The notes under the pieces were generated by a model that saw nothing but the letters and a program-made list of their open reading frames with translations, had not been told where the DNA came from and searched no databases. Source: Halopelagius longus (GTDB taxonomy: Archaea; Halobacteriota; Halobacteria; Halobacteriales; Haloferacaceae). Taken from it: 64,000 nucleotides of DNA. The stretch's first letter is position 1, and the number at the start of each line of letters is the position of its first letter. This document shows, piece after piece, positions 17,281-26,140 of this stretch. The stretch is taken from the NCBI RefSeq assembly GCF_900100875.1, contig NZ_FNKQ01000003.1:744001-808000 (forward strand). The letters run 5' to 3'. The translations under genes and the position numbers were made by a program.

Positions 17281-17328
17281 CGTCCGATTCTCCCACTCCG
17301 AATTTATGAACAGTTCTCGAATCGGACG
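17281..17328. repeat. 10-bp perfect inverted repeat downstream of hef
   Basis: CGTCCGATTC (17281-17290) and GAATCGGACG (17319-17328) are exact reverse complements around a 28-base AT-richer spacer that includes aatttatgaac. It lies between the hef stop and the next gene's start, so it could be an operator or an RNA stem. Confidence 0.75.
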
Positions 17329-17398
17329 CGTTCATTCCGCATTTCTTTGATTTAGGAGAAACGGCTATATGTGTCGCGCCGAGACCTGTAACTCGAAG

Positions 17399-17677
17399 AT
17401 GAGTACCTCATCTGCGGAATACGAAACGTCCGTCAGCCGTGATGGTTCGGACGCCGAGGAACCCCCGCAGCGGGTTCGCTACGGTGCCCCCCAACACGAG
17501 ACGGACGCCCCCGACGACCCCTACCGCGAGATGTTCGACGTGGAGGAGGACGAACCTCCCCGGGAGCGTGACCTGTTCACGTCGTTCGAGCATTTCAGCG
17601 TCGATGCGGACGACGAGGAGGACGACCACTCCTCGACGGTCGGCGTCGGCCCGATAGTGGGCCCTCAGACAGCGTAA
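17399..17677 (+). CDS. Small acidic hypothetical protein
   Basis: 92 residues from the ATG at 17399 (an in-frame ATG at 17369 is an alternative). A CTATATG box centred about 32 bases before 17399 favours the shorter form as leaderless. The protein is strongly acidic and probably disordered, with segments like PYREMFDVEEDEPPRERDLF and FEHFSVDADDEEDDHSS. No signal peptide or membrane segment is visible. It sits behind a strong inverted repeat in an AT-richer stretch, so expression may be regulated. Function unknown. Confidence 0.55.
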   Translation: MSTSSAEYETSVSRDGSDAEEPPQRVRYGAPQHETDAPDDPYREMFDVEEDEPPRERDLFTSFEHFSVDADDEEDDHSSTVGVGPIVGPQTA

Positions 17678-17848
17678 CACCCGACGACCCGGCGCCGACC
17701 CTCCCCCGGTCGGCCCGCCCCCGCCACTCCCCCACCCGGCGAGTGGTCGTCGGCCCCATTCCCCCTTTTTCCAATTTCGGCCTCTCGACTCGGAGAGTTG
17801 CGAGACGAATCCGACGGTCAGAGAAGAGAGTGACGGGAGTTCCGGCGG

Positions 17849-18535
17849 TTACCGGTCGAGTGCGGAGAGTGCCTCGGCGGCCTCTCGCGCGGCGGCGAGA
17901 TGTTCGCGGGCGCGGCGCGGGTCGTCCGCCGACTCGCCGCGCGTCGCGTGCGTCGTGACCGCCCGGAGGAGCGCTTCTCTGGCCTCCGTGACGGTCCCGG
18001 TTCGGTCGCTCTGTGCGGAGTCGGGCGACGGCGAGGGCGACCCCCGAGACGAAGACGGCCGGGCGGACGCGCCCGAGTGCCCGGCGGTACCCGTCGAAGT
18101 GACCGTCTCGTCGGTTTCCGGCGACGCGGCCGACCCCCGTCCGGTTTCGACCCCGTTCTCGGCCGGCGTCGTCTCGCCGCCCGCCTCCGCCTGACGGTCG
18201 CTTCGGACGCCGTTCGACGCCGCGGCGTCCGTGGCGTTTGCGGCGGTCGAGGCGTCCGCGGCGGTCGACTCCGCATCTCCGGCGGCGTCGCCGTTCGCCG
18301 CGTCCGCGTCGGCGGCCTTCGCGTCTCGTGACCCGCCGCCCTGACAGTTCGGACAGAACTCCTGCTCCTGATAGCGGAAGATGGGGGCGCCGCAGTCGTC
18401 GCAGTGTCTGTTCGTCATCGTCGCGCCCTTCAACAGGAGTTCGCTCATCCGCGCCGTCTCCTGACGGCGGGAGTCGTCCTGTTCGTACTTCTCGCGGAGT
18501 CGCCGTCGCTCCGCTTCCTTGTCGAAGTCGCTCAT
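17849..18535 (-). CDS. SSSCA1/autoantigen p27-like zinc-ribbon protein
   Basis: A 228-residue protein. The conserved N-terminus begins [19 protein letters not shown], then a helix ending [12 protein letters not shown], then a zinc ribbon with CDDCGAPIF and FCPNCQG (four Cys). This layout is the Sjogren syndrome/scleroderma autoantigen 1 family, of unclear role in archaea. The middle is a long Ala/Asp/Ser/Thr-rich low-complexity stretch. A helical C-terminal segment ([19 protein letters not shown] to [14 protein letters not shown]) may be a separate small domain. It diverges from mdh; the 186-base region between them holds both promoters. Confidence 0.8.
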   Translation of the reverse strand: MSDFDKEAERRRLREKYEQDDSRRQETARMSELLLKGATMTNRHCDDCGAPIFRYQEQEFCPNCQGGGSRDAKAADADAANGDAAGDAESTAADASTAANATDAAASNGVRSDRQAEAGGETTPAENGVETGRGSAASPETDETVTSTGTAGHSGASARPSSSRGSPSPSPDSAQSDRTGTVTEAREALLRAVTTHATRGESADDPRRAREHLAAAREAAEALSALDR

Positions 18536-18721
18536 ACCCCAACGGAAGCGACGTGCGTCGAAAAAGCCTCCGGGACCGCTCTCCCCGGCGTTCGCCCGCC
18601 GATGACCCCTGCGCCGTCCCCCGACGGATTCGACGAACGACGAACCGTAATTCGACGTAAACGGCGAGAAACGGACGTTCCGAAGCGTTTAATCGGAATC
18701 CGGTGCCTCGTTTTACGTGGT

Positions 18722-19636
18722 ATGACGAAAGTTAGCGTGGTAGGTGCTGCCGGGACGGTCGGCGCCGCCGCGGGGTACAACATCGCACTCCGGGACATCG
18801 CCGACGAACTCGTGTTCGTAGACATCCCGGACAAGGAGGACGAGACGGTCGGTCAGGCGGCCGACACGAACCACGGCGTCGCGTACGACTCGAACACGGA
18901 GGTGTATCAGGGCGGCTACGAGGACACCGCCGGGTCGGACGTCGTCGTCATCACCGCGGGCATCCCGCGGTCGCCGGGGCAGACCCGCATCGACCTCGCG
19001 GGCGACAACGCCCCCATCATGGAGGACATCGGCTCCTCGCTGGCGGAGCACAACGACGACTTCGTCTCTATCACCACCTCGAACCCGGTGGACCTGTTGA
19101 ACCGCCACCTGTACGAGGCGGGCGACCGGGACCGACACAAGGTCATCGGCTTCGGCGGCCGACTCGACTCCGCGCGCTTCCGCTACGTCCTCAGCCAGCG
19201 TTTCGACGCGCCCGTGAAGAACGTCGAGGGGACCATCCTCGGGGAACACGGCGACGCGCAGGTGCCCGTCTTCTCGAAGGTCCGCGTGAACGGCCGGGAC
19301 CTCTCCTTCGACGACGACGAGAAAGACGAGATCCTCTCGGACTTACAGGAGTCCGCGATGGACGTCATCGAACGCAAGGGCGCGACCCAGTGGGGTCCCG
19401 CCACCGGCGTCGCCCACATGGTCGAAGCGGTCCTCCACGACACCGGCGCGGTCCTGCCCGGATCCATCAAACTCGACGGCGAGTTCGGCTACCAGGACAC
19501 CGCCTTCGGCGTCCCCGTCAAACTCGGCTCCGACGGCGTCGAGGAAGTCGTCGAGTGGGACCTCGACGAGTACGAACAGGGCCTCATGGACGACGCCGCC
19601 GAGAAACTCCGCGACCAGTACGAGAAGATAGCGTAA
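18722..19636 (+). CDS. mdh: Malate dehydrogenase (LDH-like type)
   Basis: It interconverts malate and oxaloacetate in the TCA cycle. The 304 residues begin [20 protein letters not shown] with the Rossmann glycine motif. [11 protein letters not shown] carries the Asp at the end of the second strand typical of NAD binding. Active-site segments are [33 protein letters not shown] and the catalytic His in [11 protein letters not shown]. The overall sequence matches haloarchaeal MDH, known as a tetrameric LDH-like enzyme. The frame is open upstream, but homology starts at 18722, just after gttttacgtggt. Confidence 0.95.
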   Translation: MTKVSVVGAAGTVGAAAGYNIALRDIADELVFVDIPDKEDETVGQAADTNHGVAYDSNTEVYQGGYEDTAGSDVVVITAGIPRSPGQTRIDLAGDNAPIMEDIGSSLAEHNDDFVSITTSNPVDLLNRHLYEAGDRDRHKVIGFGGRLDSARFRYVLSQRFDAPVKNVEGTILGEHGDAQVPVFSKVRVNGRDLSFDDDEKDEILSDLQESAMDVIERKGATQWGPATGVAHMVEAVLHDTGAVLPGSIKLDGEFGYQDTAFGVPVKLGSDGVEEVVEWDLDEYEQGLMDDAAEKLRDQYEKIA

Positions 19637-19674
19637 GCGCGCCGCCTCGAACCCCTCTTTCTTTCGACCGACGG

Positions 19675-19920
19675 TCACGCTCGGGTCTCTCGCCACCGTT
19701 CCGCGCCGACCGACCGGACGACCGAAAGCGCGAGCAACCCGCCGACGAGAGCGGAGAGGAGACTCAGGATCACCGGAGCCATCTGATTCGCGCAGTCGCC
19801 GCCTCCGCCGCACTCCGTCGCGGCGAATCCGAAGAGTCCGGGCGGGCCGGCGAGTCCGACGCCGCCGACCGAGAGGAATACGAGGGCAGTCAGAGCGAGG
19901 AGACGCCGTTTCGTCCTCAC
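19675..19920 (-). CDS. Small membrane protein
   Basis: 81 residues with two hydrophobic segments: an N-terminal one after MRTKRRLLALTALVFLSVGG, which may be a signal anchor, and VILSLLSALVGGLLALSVV. Between them is a Cys-containing loop ATECGGGGDCANQ with two Cys six residues apart, probably on the outer face and possibly a disulfide. It is convergent with mdh. Function unknown. Confidence 0.55.
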   Translation of the reverse strand: MRTKRRLLALTALVFLSVGGVGLAGPPGLFGFAATECGGGGDCANQMAPVILSLLSALVGGLLALSVVRSVGAERWRETRA

Positions 19921-20071
19921 GGACTCGCCTCCCGGGGGACCGATATATGCCTTCTGCGCCTCTCGCCTCGGCGGCGACCCCTCGGCCGGAGACGGAGCGA
20001 ACGCCCGTCTCAGACGCTCGCCTAATAGATTAGGTCCAGCGGTTACGACTGTCTCGCTCCACTAGCAAGTG

Positions 20072-20440
20072 ATGGCAGCCGACATCTACCGGTACGAGAT
20101 CGACGCGGGTGTCGCCGTCTTCGACCTCACGGAGTTTTCGGTCAACGGCGGACTGCTCTTACAGGAGTTCTTCGAGGCGTTCGAGGCCGCCATCGCTCGG
20201 TCGGACGTGACCGCGGCGGTCCTCGTCTTCGCCGAGGACGGAGGCCTCAGCACCTGGTTCTTCGAGCGATTCGACGACCTCCTGACGAGAATCGACGAGT
20301 ACGAACTCGACGGCGTCGCCGTCGTCGCGCCGCCGGTGAAACGGAACGCGCTTCGGGGCCGCCTCGCGGAGACGGACGTGACGGTGAAGACCCCCGAGAC
20401 GGCGTCGGCGGCGGTGGAGTGGGCGCGAACGTCGGTTTGA
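20072..20440 (+). CDS. Conserved haloarchaeal protein, STAS/SpoIIAA-like layout
   Basis: 122 residues from ATG 20072 (a GTG one codon earlier is possible). The alternating beta/alpha pattern is YRYEIDAGVAVFDLTEFSVNGG, FFEAFEAAIARSDVTAAVLVF, FFERFDDLLTRI, YELDGVAVVAP. It resembles STAS-type or SpoIIAA-like folds, but no diagnostic serine motif is seen, so this is an inference from pattern only. It is convergent with the CBS-domain gene, with only nine bases between the stops. Confidence 0.6.
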   Translation: MAADIYRYEIDAGVAVFDLTEFSVNGGLLLQEFFEAFEAAIARSDVTAAVLVFAEDGGLSTWFFERFDDLLTRIDEYELDGVAVVAPPVKRNALRGRLAETDVTVKTPETASAAVEWARTSV

Positions 20441-20449
20441 GAGTCGAGT

Positions 20450-20857
20450 TCAGGAGGGAGTCGGCTTCTCGACGTGCGAGAGGTACGCGGTGAGGTCCGT
20501 CGTCGTTATCATCCCGATGACGGTGTCGTCGTCGTCGTCCACGACGGGCACGTGGTGGACGCCGCGTTCTATCATCGTGTCCGCCGCGGCGGTGATGGGT
20601 TCCTGCGCCGTCGTCACGACGACGTCCGTGCTCATGTACTCCGAGACGGGCGTCTCGTCCTTCGGGTGGCGTTCGGCGACGATTCTGACGAAGTCCGTCG
20701 AGGTGAGTATCCCGAGCAGTTTCCCCTCCTCGTCGGTGACGACCACCGACCCGATTTCCGCGTCGAGCATCGACTGTGCGGCCGTCTCGACCAAGGTGTC
20801 GGGGGAGACTGTCTTCACGGGCGAGGACATGAGTCGCGCGACGAATATGTCGTCCAT
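20450..20857 (-). CDS. Protein of two CBS domains
   Basis: A 135-residue stand-alone Bateman module. The first CBS motif is LMSSPVKTVSPDTLVETAAQ to LGILTSTDFVRIVAE. The second is YMSTDVVVTTAQEPITAAAD to VIGMITTTDLTAYLS. Such proteins bind adenine nucleotides and sense energy state. The effector partner cannot be told from the neighbours. Start at ATG 20857 in a short divergent gap. Confidence 0.88.
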   Translation of the reverse strand: MDDIFVARLMSSPVKTVSPDTLVETAAQSMLDAEIGSVVVTDEEGKLLGILTSTDFVRIVAERHPKDETPVSEYMSTDVVVTTAQEPITAAADTMIERGVHHVPVVDDDDDTVIGMITTTDLTAYLSHVEKPTPS

Positions 20858-20960
20858 GCTACTTGCTACCGGCCGTCAGAACATAACGATTGCCGTTCAG
20901 GAACTCTCGCGCCGGTGGGGTCGATCACCGTTCTCCCGCCGACGCTCTCCGCCCCGCGAC

Positions 20961-21401
20961 TCACTCGCCGGCGTCTATCCGGAGGCGGTACCGCTCGACG
21001 GAGCGGGCTTTCTCGCCGCTTCCGGGGAAGACGAGCGAGAACTGCCAGCGCTTTCCGGGCGCGAGTTCGTTCAGTTCGGCGTCTGCGGTCCCTACCTCCT
21101 CGCCGTCGGCGTTCAGGAACCGAGCGACGGCGGAGAGGTCCGCGAGGGCCGACTCCCCGTCGTTCCGTGCGGTGCCGACGACGCTGACGAGTTCGTCCGT
21201 CGTATCGCGGTTGGAGCGAACGAGACGGCGGTCCGCGAGCGTCACGGACGCGGGTGCGGCGGCCGTCGCGTCCGTCTCTGTGGTCGTCGTCGGTTCGGTT
21301 CCCTCTGGCGTTCGCTCCTCGTCGGCGTCCGACCTGGAACACCCGGCGAGTCCGACGACGGCGGCGGCACTGAGGCTAGTTAGGAGGGCTCGGCGGCGCA
21401 T
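20961..21401 (-). CDS. Secreted lipoprotein, FxLYD-like
   Basis: 146 residues beginning MRRRALLTSLSAAAVVGLAGCSRS: a Tat/Sec-type signal with a lipobox LAGC, so it is likely a lipid-anchored extracellular protein. A Thr/Glu linker follows. A single beta domain (ADRRLVRSNRDTTDELVSVVG, GESALADLSAVARFLNADGE, ELAPGKRWQFSLVFPG) has the pattern of FxLYD domains. The start at 21401 places the double/triple Arg at the N-terminus. Function unknown. Confidence 0.7.
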   Translation of the reverse strand: MRRRALLTSLSAAAVVGLAGCSRSDADEERTPEGTEPTTTTETDATAAAPASVTLADRRLVRSNRDTTDELVSVVGTARNDGESALADLSAVARFLNADGEEVGTADAELNELAPGKRWQFSLVFPGSGEKARSVERYRLRIDAGE

Positions 21402-21479
21402 ACGCGCCCCTCGCAATGGCTCCGGGTAAACGTTCCGAAGCCGACGAAGTCGGGCGAAAAATGGGTGGTCGTGGGGGAA

Positions 21480-22844
21480 TTAAGCGGCCGATTCGCTCGT
21501 CGCGGTGGAGTCGTTCGTCGTGGCGGCCCCGCCGGCGGTGACGGATTCGCTCGACTCCTCGCGGACGAACTCGTAGCGGAAGCTGATGGCGTTGTGCGGC
21601 GTAATCCGGACGTTCCACTCGCCCGCCTCGGGGTCGTCGAGGCGGTAGACGTACTCGCTTCCGCCGTCGCGGATGGCGTACTCGCCGTCTCTCGTCGCGC
21701 CGCGCCGACTCCGCCCGAGGTTGACGTGGCCGCCGTCGCTCACGCGGACGCGTTCGGCCTCGATCGTCTCGCCGTCGGGGCTGACGAACTCCACGTCGAA
21801 GCTCGCGGACTCCCCGTCGCTGTCGGCGTTCGAACGGTACGACGACTGCGGGGAGAGGGTGAGCGTGAGGTTGTCCGCTCGCTCGCTCACGTCGACGGTC
21901 GTCTCGAACGGTTCGGAGGGCTGTTTCCAGACGACGTAGTTCAGGTCGACCTCCTGCCAGTGGCTACTGTCGTCGGCGCGGGCGGGGTCCTTGAGACCGA
22001 GGTCGATCCGCGTGTCGTACCGACCGCGTTCGGCGTCCTCGGCGGGCGACATCGTGACCGTCACGGTCGCCGTCTCGCCGGGCGCGATTTCGCTCGGCGC
22101 GTCGATGTCTATCCACGACGGGTCGAGCGTGAGGGGACAACCGCTTCCGGCGCAGTGTCCGCGCTCTCGCTTGAGTTCGGGACTCAGCGGCACCGCCGAG
22201 TCGCCGGTGTTCTTCACGACTATCTGGCTGGTGACGCTGTCGCCGGCTTCGACCTGCCCGCGGACGTAGTTATCGGAGACTATCTCGACGGTCGGTTCCT
22301 TCCACACTTCGACGCCCACGTGGGCGGCGTGCACCGGACGCGGGGGCCTACCGGGGTAGGTTATCCGCTCGTCGGTGAACGCTATCATTCCGTTGTAACG
22401 GGCGATTTCGGCGTCGTCGGGGACCGACACCGTGACCGTGAACTCGGACTCCTCGCCGGGCGCGATTTCGGTCTCGCCGTCGATTTCGACCCACGATTCG
22501 TCGAGTTTGTCTCGGGTCGTCGGCGGCACGTACAGGTGCGGGTTCACGGTCACCGCACTCTCCTCCTCGTTTCCGACGGTGACGGTGAACGTCTCGCTCT
22601 CGCCCGGTTTCAGGTCGAGGTACCCGTTATCGGCATCGACGTACAGTTTCGTGTAGTTCCACTCCGCGTCGTCGGCGGCGGACGATCCGGAACCGCTCGC
22701 GGAACTCGAAGCGACGTCCGTCGTCTGCGCCGCCGCGCCGGTATCGACGTTCGGAGCGTCGAGGCTGTTCGACTGACTGTGTGCCGCGGCGACCGGGAGC
22801 GTACTCAACACTACCAGTGCCGCGATCAGGACTTCCTTTCTCAT
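21480..22844 (-). CDS. Secreted beta-sandwich surface protein
   Basis: 454 residues starting MRKEVLIAALVVLSTLPVAAAHS, a classical signal peptide. Three repeated Ig-like beta segments follow, each with a phrase such as LKPGESETFTVTVGNEE, IAPGEESEFTVTVSVPDDA and IAPGETATVTVTMSPAEDA. These are typical of extracellular NEW3/CARDB-type domains. A two-Cys loop CAGSGC lies in the middle and an acidic Ser/Thr tail ends the protein. The frame is open far upstream (through uvrC) but only as a shadow. It is likely bound to or released from the cell surface; ligand unknown. Confidence 0.75.
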   Translation of the reverse strand: MRKEVLIAALVVLSTLPVAAAHSQSNSLDAPNVDTGAAAQTTDVASSSASGSGSSAADDAEWNYTKLYVDADNGYLDLKPGESETFTVTVGNEEESAVTVNPHLYVPPTTRDKLDESWVEIDGETEIAPGEESEFTVTVSVPDDAEIARYNGMIAFTDERITYPGRPPRPVHAAHVGVEVWKEPTVEIVSDNYVRGQVEAGDSVTSQIVVKNTGDSAVPLSPELKRERGHCAGSGCPLTLDPSWIDIDAPSEIAPGETATVTVTMSPAEDAERGRYDTRIDLGLKDPARADDSSHWQEVDLNYVVWKQPSEPFETTVDVSERADNLTLTLSPQSSYRSNADSDGESASFDVEFVSPDGETIEAERVRVSDGGHVNLGRSRRGATRDGEYAIRDGGSEYVYRLDDPEAGEWNVRITPHNAISFRYEFVREESSESVTAGGAATTNDSTATSESAA

Positions 22845-22978
22845 GGTGTTTCGTAGCCGCCACTCGCGCACAGCGATGGAGGGCTGGCGGCCGGAGGGCG
22901 TACTACGTGTGACGAATATGTTAACGAGTAGAAATAATTTTCGAATGATACGTTCGGCTGGCGGACCGGACGACCGAC

Positions 22979-24712
22979 TCAGAGGCGTTCTTTCAGCGTC
23001 TCGGCCGTCCCCTCGCCGACGCCCGGTACGTCCGTCAGGTCGCCCACCGACGCCCCGCGGACGTTCTCGACGCTCCCGAACCGCCGGAGGAGGGCCCGCC
23101 GCGTCTTCGGGCCGACGCCGGGCACGTCGTCCAACACCGTCTTCACCTCGTCGCGGAGGGTCTGGTGGTACTGGACGGCGAAGCGGTGCGCCTCGTCGCG
23201 CACCCGTTGGAGGACGTGCAGGTGCGGCGCGTCGTTCGGCCAGTCGCGCACCCCGTCTTCCGTGATGACGAGTTCCTCCTCCTTCGCGAGGGCGACGGCG
23301 GGTACGTCCCACCCGACTTCCGCGAGGGCGTCTAAGGCCGCGCCGAGTTGGCCGTCGCCGCCGTCGACGAGGAGGAGGTCCGGGTCGGGTCTGTCGTCGC
23401 GCCCCTCGACGGCGCGTTCCGCCCGCCAGCGCACGAGTTCGCGCATGTTCGCGTAGTCGTCGTTCCGGTCGGGGAGTTTCTTCCGCCGGTAGTCGGACTT
23501 CTCGGCGGACCCCTCGACGAAGCAGACGTCGCTCCCGACGACGGCGGTGCCTTGGGCGTGACTCACGTCGAACCCCTCGATGCGGGATATCGGCGGCAGG
23601 CCGAGTGCGTCCGCGAGAGCGCCGAGTTCGTCGTTTCGACCCGGCCCGCGTCTGGCGTTCTTCAGGGCGAGCTCGACCAGTCTCGCCTCCCGGCCCGCGC
23701 CGGGGACGCGGACGGCGACGCCCTCGGCGTTCAACCACGCCGTCACGTCGTCGTCGTCGGGGCGTTCCGAGAGCAACACGGCGTCCGGAAGCGTCCGTTC
23801 GGCGTAGTACTGCGTGAGAAACGCCGAGAGGACGGCGGCGCTCTTGTCGCCGCCCTCGGGCGCGTCGAGGCGGTGACTCGACCGGTCGACGAGTTGTCCG
23901 CGTTCGCTGTGGAGGCGGGCCACCGTCGCCGCGTCGCCCTCGACGGCGACGCCGAGAACGTCCACGGCGCGTTCGTCCGTCCGCGCGGCCACCGCCTCCT
24001 CGCCCGCGCCGTGGAACGACTCCACCGCGTCGAGTTTGTCCCGGAGGTTCGCCGCGCGTTCGAAGTTCTCCTCTTGGGCGGCGGACTCCATCGCCCGCCG
24101 CAGGGGGTCCGCGAGGACGCCCGTCTCGCCCTCGAAGAACCGGACGACCGACGCCACGTCCTCGCGGTAGTCCGCCTCCGAAATCTCGCCCGTGCAGGGG
24201 GCGGTACAGAGGCCCATCTCGTAGTCGAGGCACGGCCGGTCGCGGTTGGCGTACTTGTGGTCGGAACACCCGCGGACGCCGTACGTCTCTCGGAGTGCCT
24301 TCACCACCGTCTCGACCCGTCCCTTGTCGGTGAACGGGCCGAACACCGTCGCGCCCTCCTCGGGGTCGCGCGTCACCTCGATGCGCGGCACGGGGTGGTC
24401 CGTCAACTGGACCAGCGGATAGGACTTGTCGTCCTTCAGGCGGACGTTGTACCGCGGTTGGTGGCGCTTGATGAGGTTCGCTTCGAGGAGGAGTGCCTGC
24501 GTCTCGGTGTCCGTGACGGCGAAGTCGATTCGGTCGGCGCGTTCGACCATCTGACGGATGCGCGCCCCGCGCGGGTCGGCGTACGACCGCACCCGGTCGC
24601 GGATGTTCACGGCCTTTCCGACGTAGAGGACGGTGTCGTCCCGGTAGAACTGGTAGACGCCGGGCTCCGTCGGAAGGTCCTTGGCGCGCGCTCTGACGCC
24701 GCTTTCGTCCAT
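22979..24712 (-). CDS. uvrC: Excinuclease ABC subunit C
   Basis: UvrC makes both incisions in bacterial-type nucleotide excision repair, which haloarchaea acquired. The 577 residues hold an N-terminal GIY-YIG-type nuclease ([20 protein letters not shown], with conserved Arg/Tyr), a Cys-bearing segment ([11 protein letters not shown] and [13 protein letters not shown]), a UVR motif region ([20 protein letters not shown]) and an RNase H-like endonuclease domain ([26 protein letters not shown]). A tandem C-terminal HhH ends the protein ([36 protein letters not shown]). The domain set is complete. uvrA and uvrB are not in this window. Confidence 0.94.
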   Translation of the reverse strand: MDESGVRARAKDLPTEPGVYQFYRDDTVLYVGKAVNIRDRVRSYADPRGARIRQMVERADRIDFAVTDTETQALLLEANLIKRHQPRYNVRLKDDKSYPLVQLTDHPVPRIEVTRDPEEGATVFGPFTDKGRVETVVKALRETYGVRGCSDHKYANRDRPCLDYEMGLCTAPCTGEISEADYREDVASVVRFFEGETGVLADPLRRAMESAAQEENFERAANLRDKLDAVESFHGAGEEAVAARTDERAVDVLGVAVEGDAATVARLHSERGQLVDRSSHRLDAPEGGDKSAAVLSAFLTQYYAERTLPDAVLLSERPDDDDVTAWLNAEGVAVRVPGAGREARLVELALKNARRGPGRNDELGALADALGLPPISRIEGFDVSHAQGTAVVGSDVCFVEGSAEKSDYRRKKLPDRNDDYANMRELVRWRAERAVEGRDDRPDPDLLLVDGGDGQLGAALDALAEVGWDVPAVALAKEEELVITEDGVRDWPNDAPHLHVLQRVRDEAHRFAVQYHQTLRDEVKTVLDDVPGVGPKTRRALLRRFGSVENVRGASVGDLTDVPGVGEGTAETLKERL

Positions 24713-24789
24713 CTACCCCCGGGTACGTTCCGACGGGCTTTGAGGCTGACGCGACGGGTCCGGGGGTCGTCGCCCGCCGCCGTCGCCCG

Positions 24790-25461
24790 TTACTTCGACG
24801 CTTCGAGGACGGCCGTTCGGATGGCCTCGTCGTACCCGGGGTGCGTCGACCACCGGTCGTCCGACGCGACGAGGTAGTCGATGGCCTCGACGGCGGCCCA
24901 ACTGACGGAGAGGACGAGTTCGTCGTCGGTGCCGTTCTCGTCGGCGACGCCGCGAACTTTCGTTGCGCGGCCCGCCGAACTCCGTTCGCCGACGTCGTCA
25001 GGCGAAGCCTGACTGCTCGCCGGGGTCCCACCGGCAACGTTTCCGGAGTTCGCCCGACGGCCCGACGAACGCCGTTCGTCGACGCCGTTCGTCGACGCCC
25101 GGCCGCGTACCGCGGGTTCCTCGGCCGAGTCGCCGACCACCGCACGGAACGCGCGTTCGGCCCGGTAGAGGTCGTGGCCCAACGTCGTCGCGGCGAAGCG
25201 GTCGCTCTCGCTTCTCGTGACCGCATCCGCGTCGAGCAACGGCGGGAGGTGGCGGTGGCGCAGTTCCACCTCCAGTTCGTTTATCTCCCGGTCCGGGTGG
25301 TCGTCCGGCCCGCGGAGTCCGTCTTCGGTTCGGGCGGCGACGCGACGAGCGATTTCCCGCCGCGTCAGCGGTCGATTCGCCTCGACCACGGCGGCGAGGG
25401 TGTCGCGTCGCCGTCGGGCGGCGAGCAGTTCGTGGAGGGTATCACAAGTGGAGGGGACCAT
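24790..25461 (-). CDS. Winged-helix regulator (haloarchaeal DUF7344-like) with palindrome-bearing insert
   Basis: 223 residues. The N-terminal winged helix is seen in LHELLAARRRRDTLAAVVE, PLTRREIARRVAARTED and LRHRHLPPLLDADAVTR. The pattern of short helices and a HRH-LP-L wing matches haloarchaeal ArsR-like regulators. The C-terminal part (LVLSVSWAAVEAIDYLVAS to YDEAIRTAVLEASK) looks like a small folded tail. Between about residues 122 and 170 is an Arg/Ser/Gly-rich insert whose DNA consists of short perfect palindromes (24997-25013, 25064-25080 and others). DNA target unknown; it diverges from the 25582 gene across a palindrome. Confidence 0.7.
   Translation of the reverse strand: MVPSTCDTLHELLAARRRRDTLAAVVEANRPLTRREIARRVAARTEDGLRGPDDHPDREINELEVELRHRHLPPLLDADAVTRSESDRFAATTLGHDLYRAERAFRAVVGDSAEEPAVRGRASTNGVDERRSSGRRANSGNVAGGTPASSQASPDDVGERSSAGRATKVRGVADENGTDDELVLSVSWAAVEAIDYLVASDDRWSTHPGYDEAIRTAVLEASK
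24976..25097. repeat. Cluster of short palindromes inside the winged-helix gene
   Basis: CGAAC TCC GTTCG lies near 24977-24989. GTCAGGC GAA GCCTGAC is a perfect 7-bp stem with a 3-base loop at 24997-25013. GACGAAC GCC GTTCGTC is another at 25064-25080, directly followed by a second GACGCCGTTCGTCGACG copy. All are in frame with the gene. Confidence 0.75.
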
Positions 25462-25535
25462 TCTACTTCCGACTATTTCTGCCGACGCTTAATTTTTATT
25501 CGCATTCGAAGAGTATGTCTGTTATTTTATCATTT

Positions 25536-25547
25536 CGACCGCGGTCG
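25536..25547. promoter_or_regulatory. 12-bp perfect palindrome upstream of the 25582 gene
   Basis: CGACCGCGGTCG is fully self-complementary and sits just upstream of the TATA-like GGTACAAAC (25550-25558), which is about 28 bases before the ATG at 25582. Good position for an operator or activator site, possibly for the divergent winged-helix protein. Confidence 0.45.
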
Positions 25548-25581
25548 GTAGGTACAAACCGCGCCTGGCCGAACGCCGACT

Positions 25582-25866
25582 ATGACCGACGCCGACGCCG
25601 ACGACGCCGTTCGCGCGTGGCTCGTCGACCGAACGTACGACGACCGCGGCCTCATCATCCTCGTGTACGCGACGCCCGACGGCGAACGCGCCCGCCGGAA
25701 GGAAATGGCGGCGACGGTGATGCACCAACGCGGCATCTCCGCCACCGCCGCCGTGGACGTAGACCCCGAGGACTTAGACGAGGTGACGGACGCGGAGACG
25801 CGCGACCGGTACGCCGCGGAGGCGACGCGGATGCGCGAGCAACACGACCCGGACGACGAGGTGTAA
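25582..25866 (+). CDS. Conserved haloarchaeal hypothetical protein
   Basis: 94 residues, acidic and soluble, starting MTDADADDAVRAWLVDRTYDDRGLIILVYATPDGER. The core has two strands (LIILVYATPDG and SATAAVDVD) around a helix with a basic patch ARRKEMAATVMHQRG, then a charged C-terminal helix. No catalytic motif is seen. The ATG follows a TATA-like box by about 28 bases, and the gene faces the winged-helix regulator. Confidence 0.65.
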   Translation: MTDADADDAVRAWLVDRTYDDRGLIILVYATPDGERARRKEMAATVMHQRGISATAAVDVDPEDLDEVTDAETRDRYAAEATRMREQHDPDDEV

Positions 25867-26140
25867 CACCCACCTTTTTCGAGGGGGTCCTCGCGCGCCT
25901 TCGGGGCGCTGTGGGGAACCCTCCCCGCAAAGATCTGGAGGAAAAATGCCGGCGACGTCGCGGCTTTTGGCCGCTCGCCGCCGGAGAACCGCTCGCTTCG
26001 CTCGCGGATGCAGGCTGTACACCAACCGACGAAGAGTGATATCGGTCTGATATGAAACCGCCGGACGGCGGTGGGCGTCTCAGTCTCAGCCCTGATTCTC
26101 GCACCAAACCCTTTATCGGATGACCTGACTACCCACGGGC
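25867..26140. other. Intergenic block with hairpins and no supported gene
   Basis: 274 bases. After the 25582 stop comes ccacctttttcg, then a stretch of short hairpins such as GGGGA ACC CTCCCC and ACCGCC GGAC GGCGGT (26057-26072), and the repeated string GCTCGC TTCGCTCGC. Short ORFs on both strands lack start signals and family similarity. The composition is unlike coding DNA here, and the block may be a dispersed haloarchaeal intergenic element. The last 40 bases are the promoter of the ABC genes. Confidence 0.5.
26112..26118 (+). promoter_or_regulatory. TATA-like box for the ABC transporter operon
   Basis: TTTATCG about 26 bases before the ATG at 26141, consistent with a leaderless transcript. 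Confidence 0.45.

Noticed and set aside
21480-25226. A single 1248-residue frame on the minus strand spanning the secreted protein and uvrC
   Set aside because: Only the part from 22844 down encodes a plausible protein with a signal peptide. Upstream it is an Arg-rich antisense-type frame through uvrC, a common artefact in GC-rich DNA.
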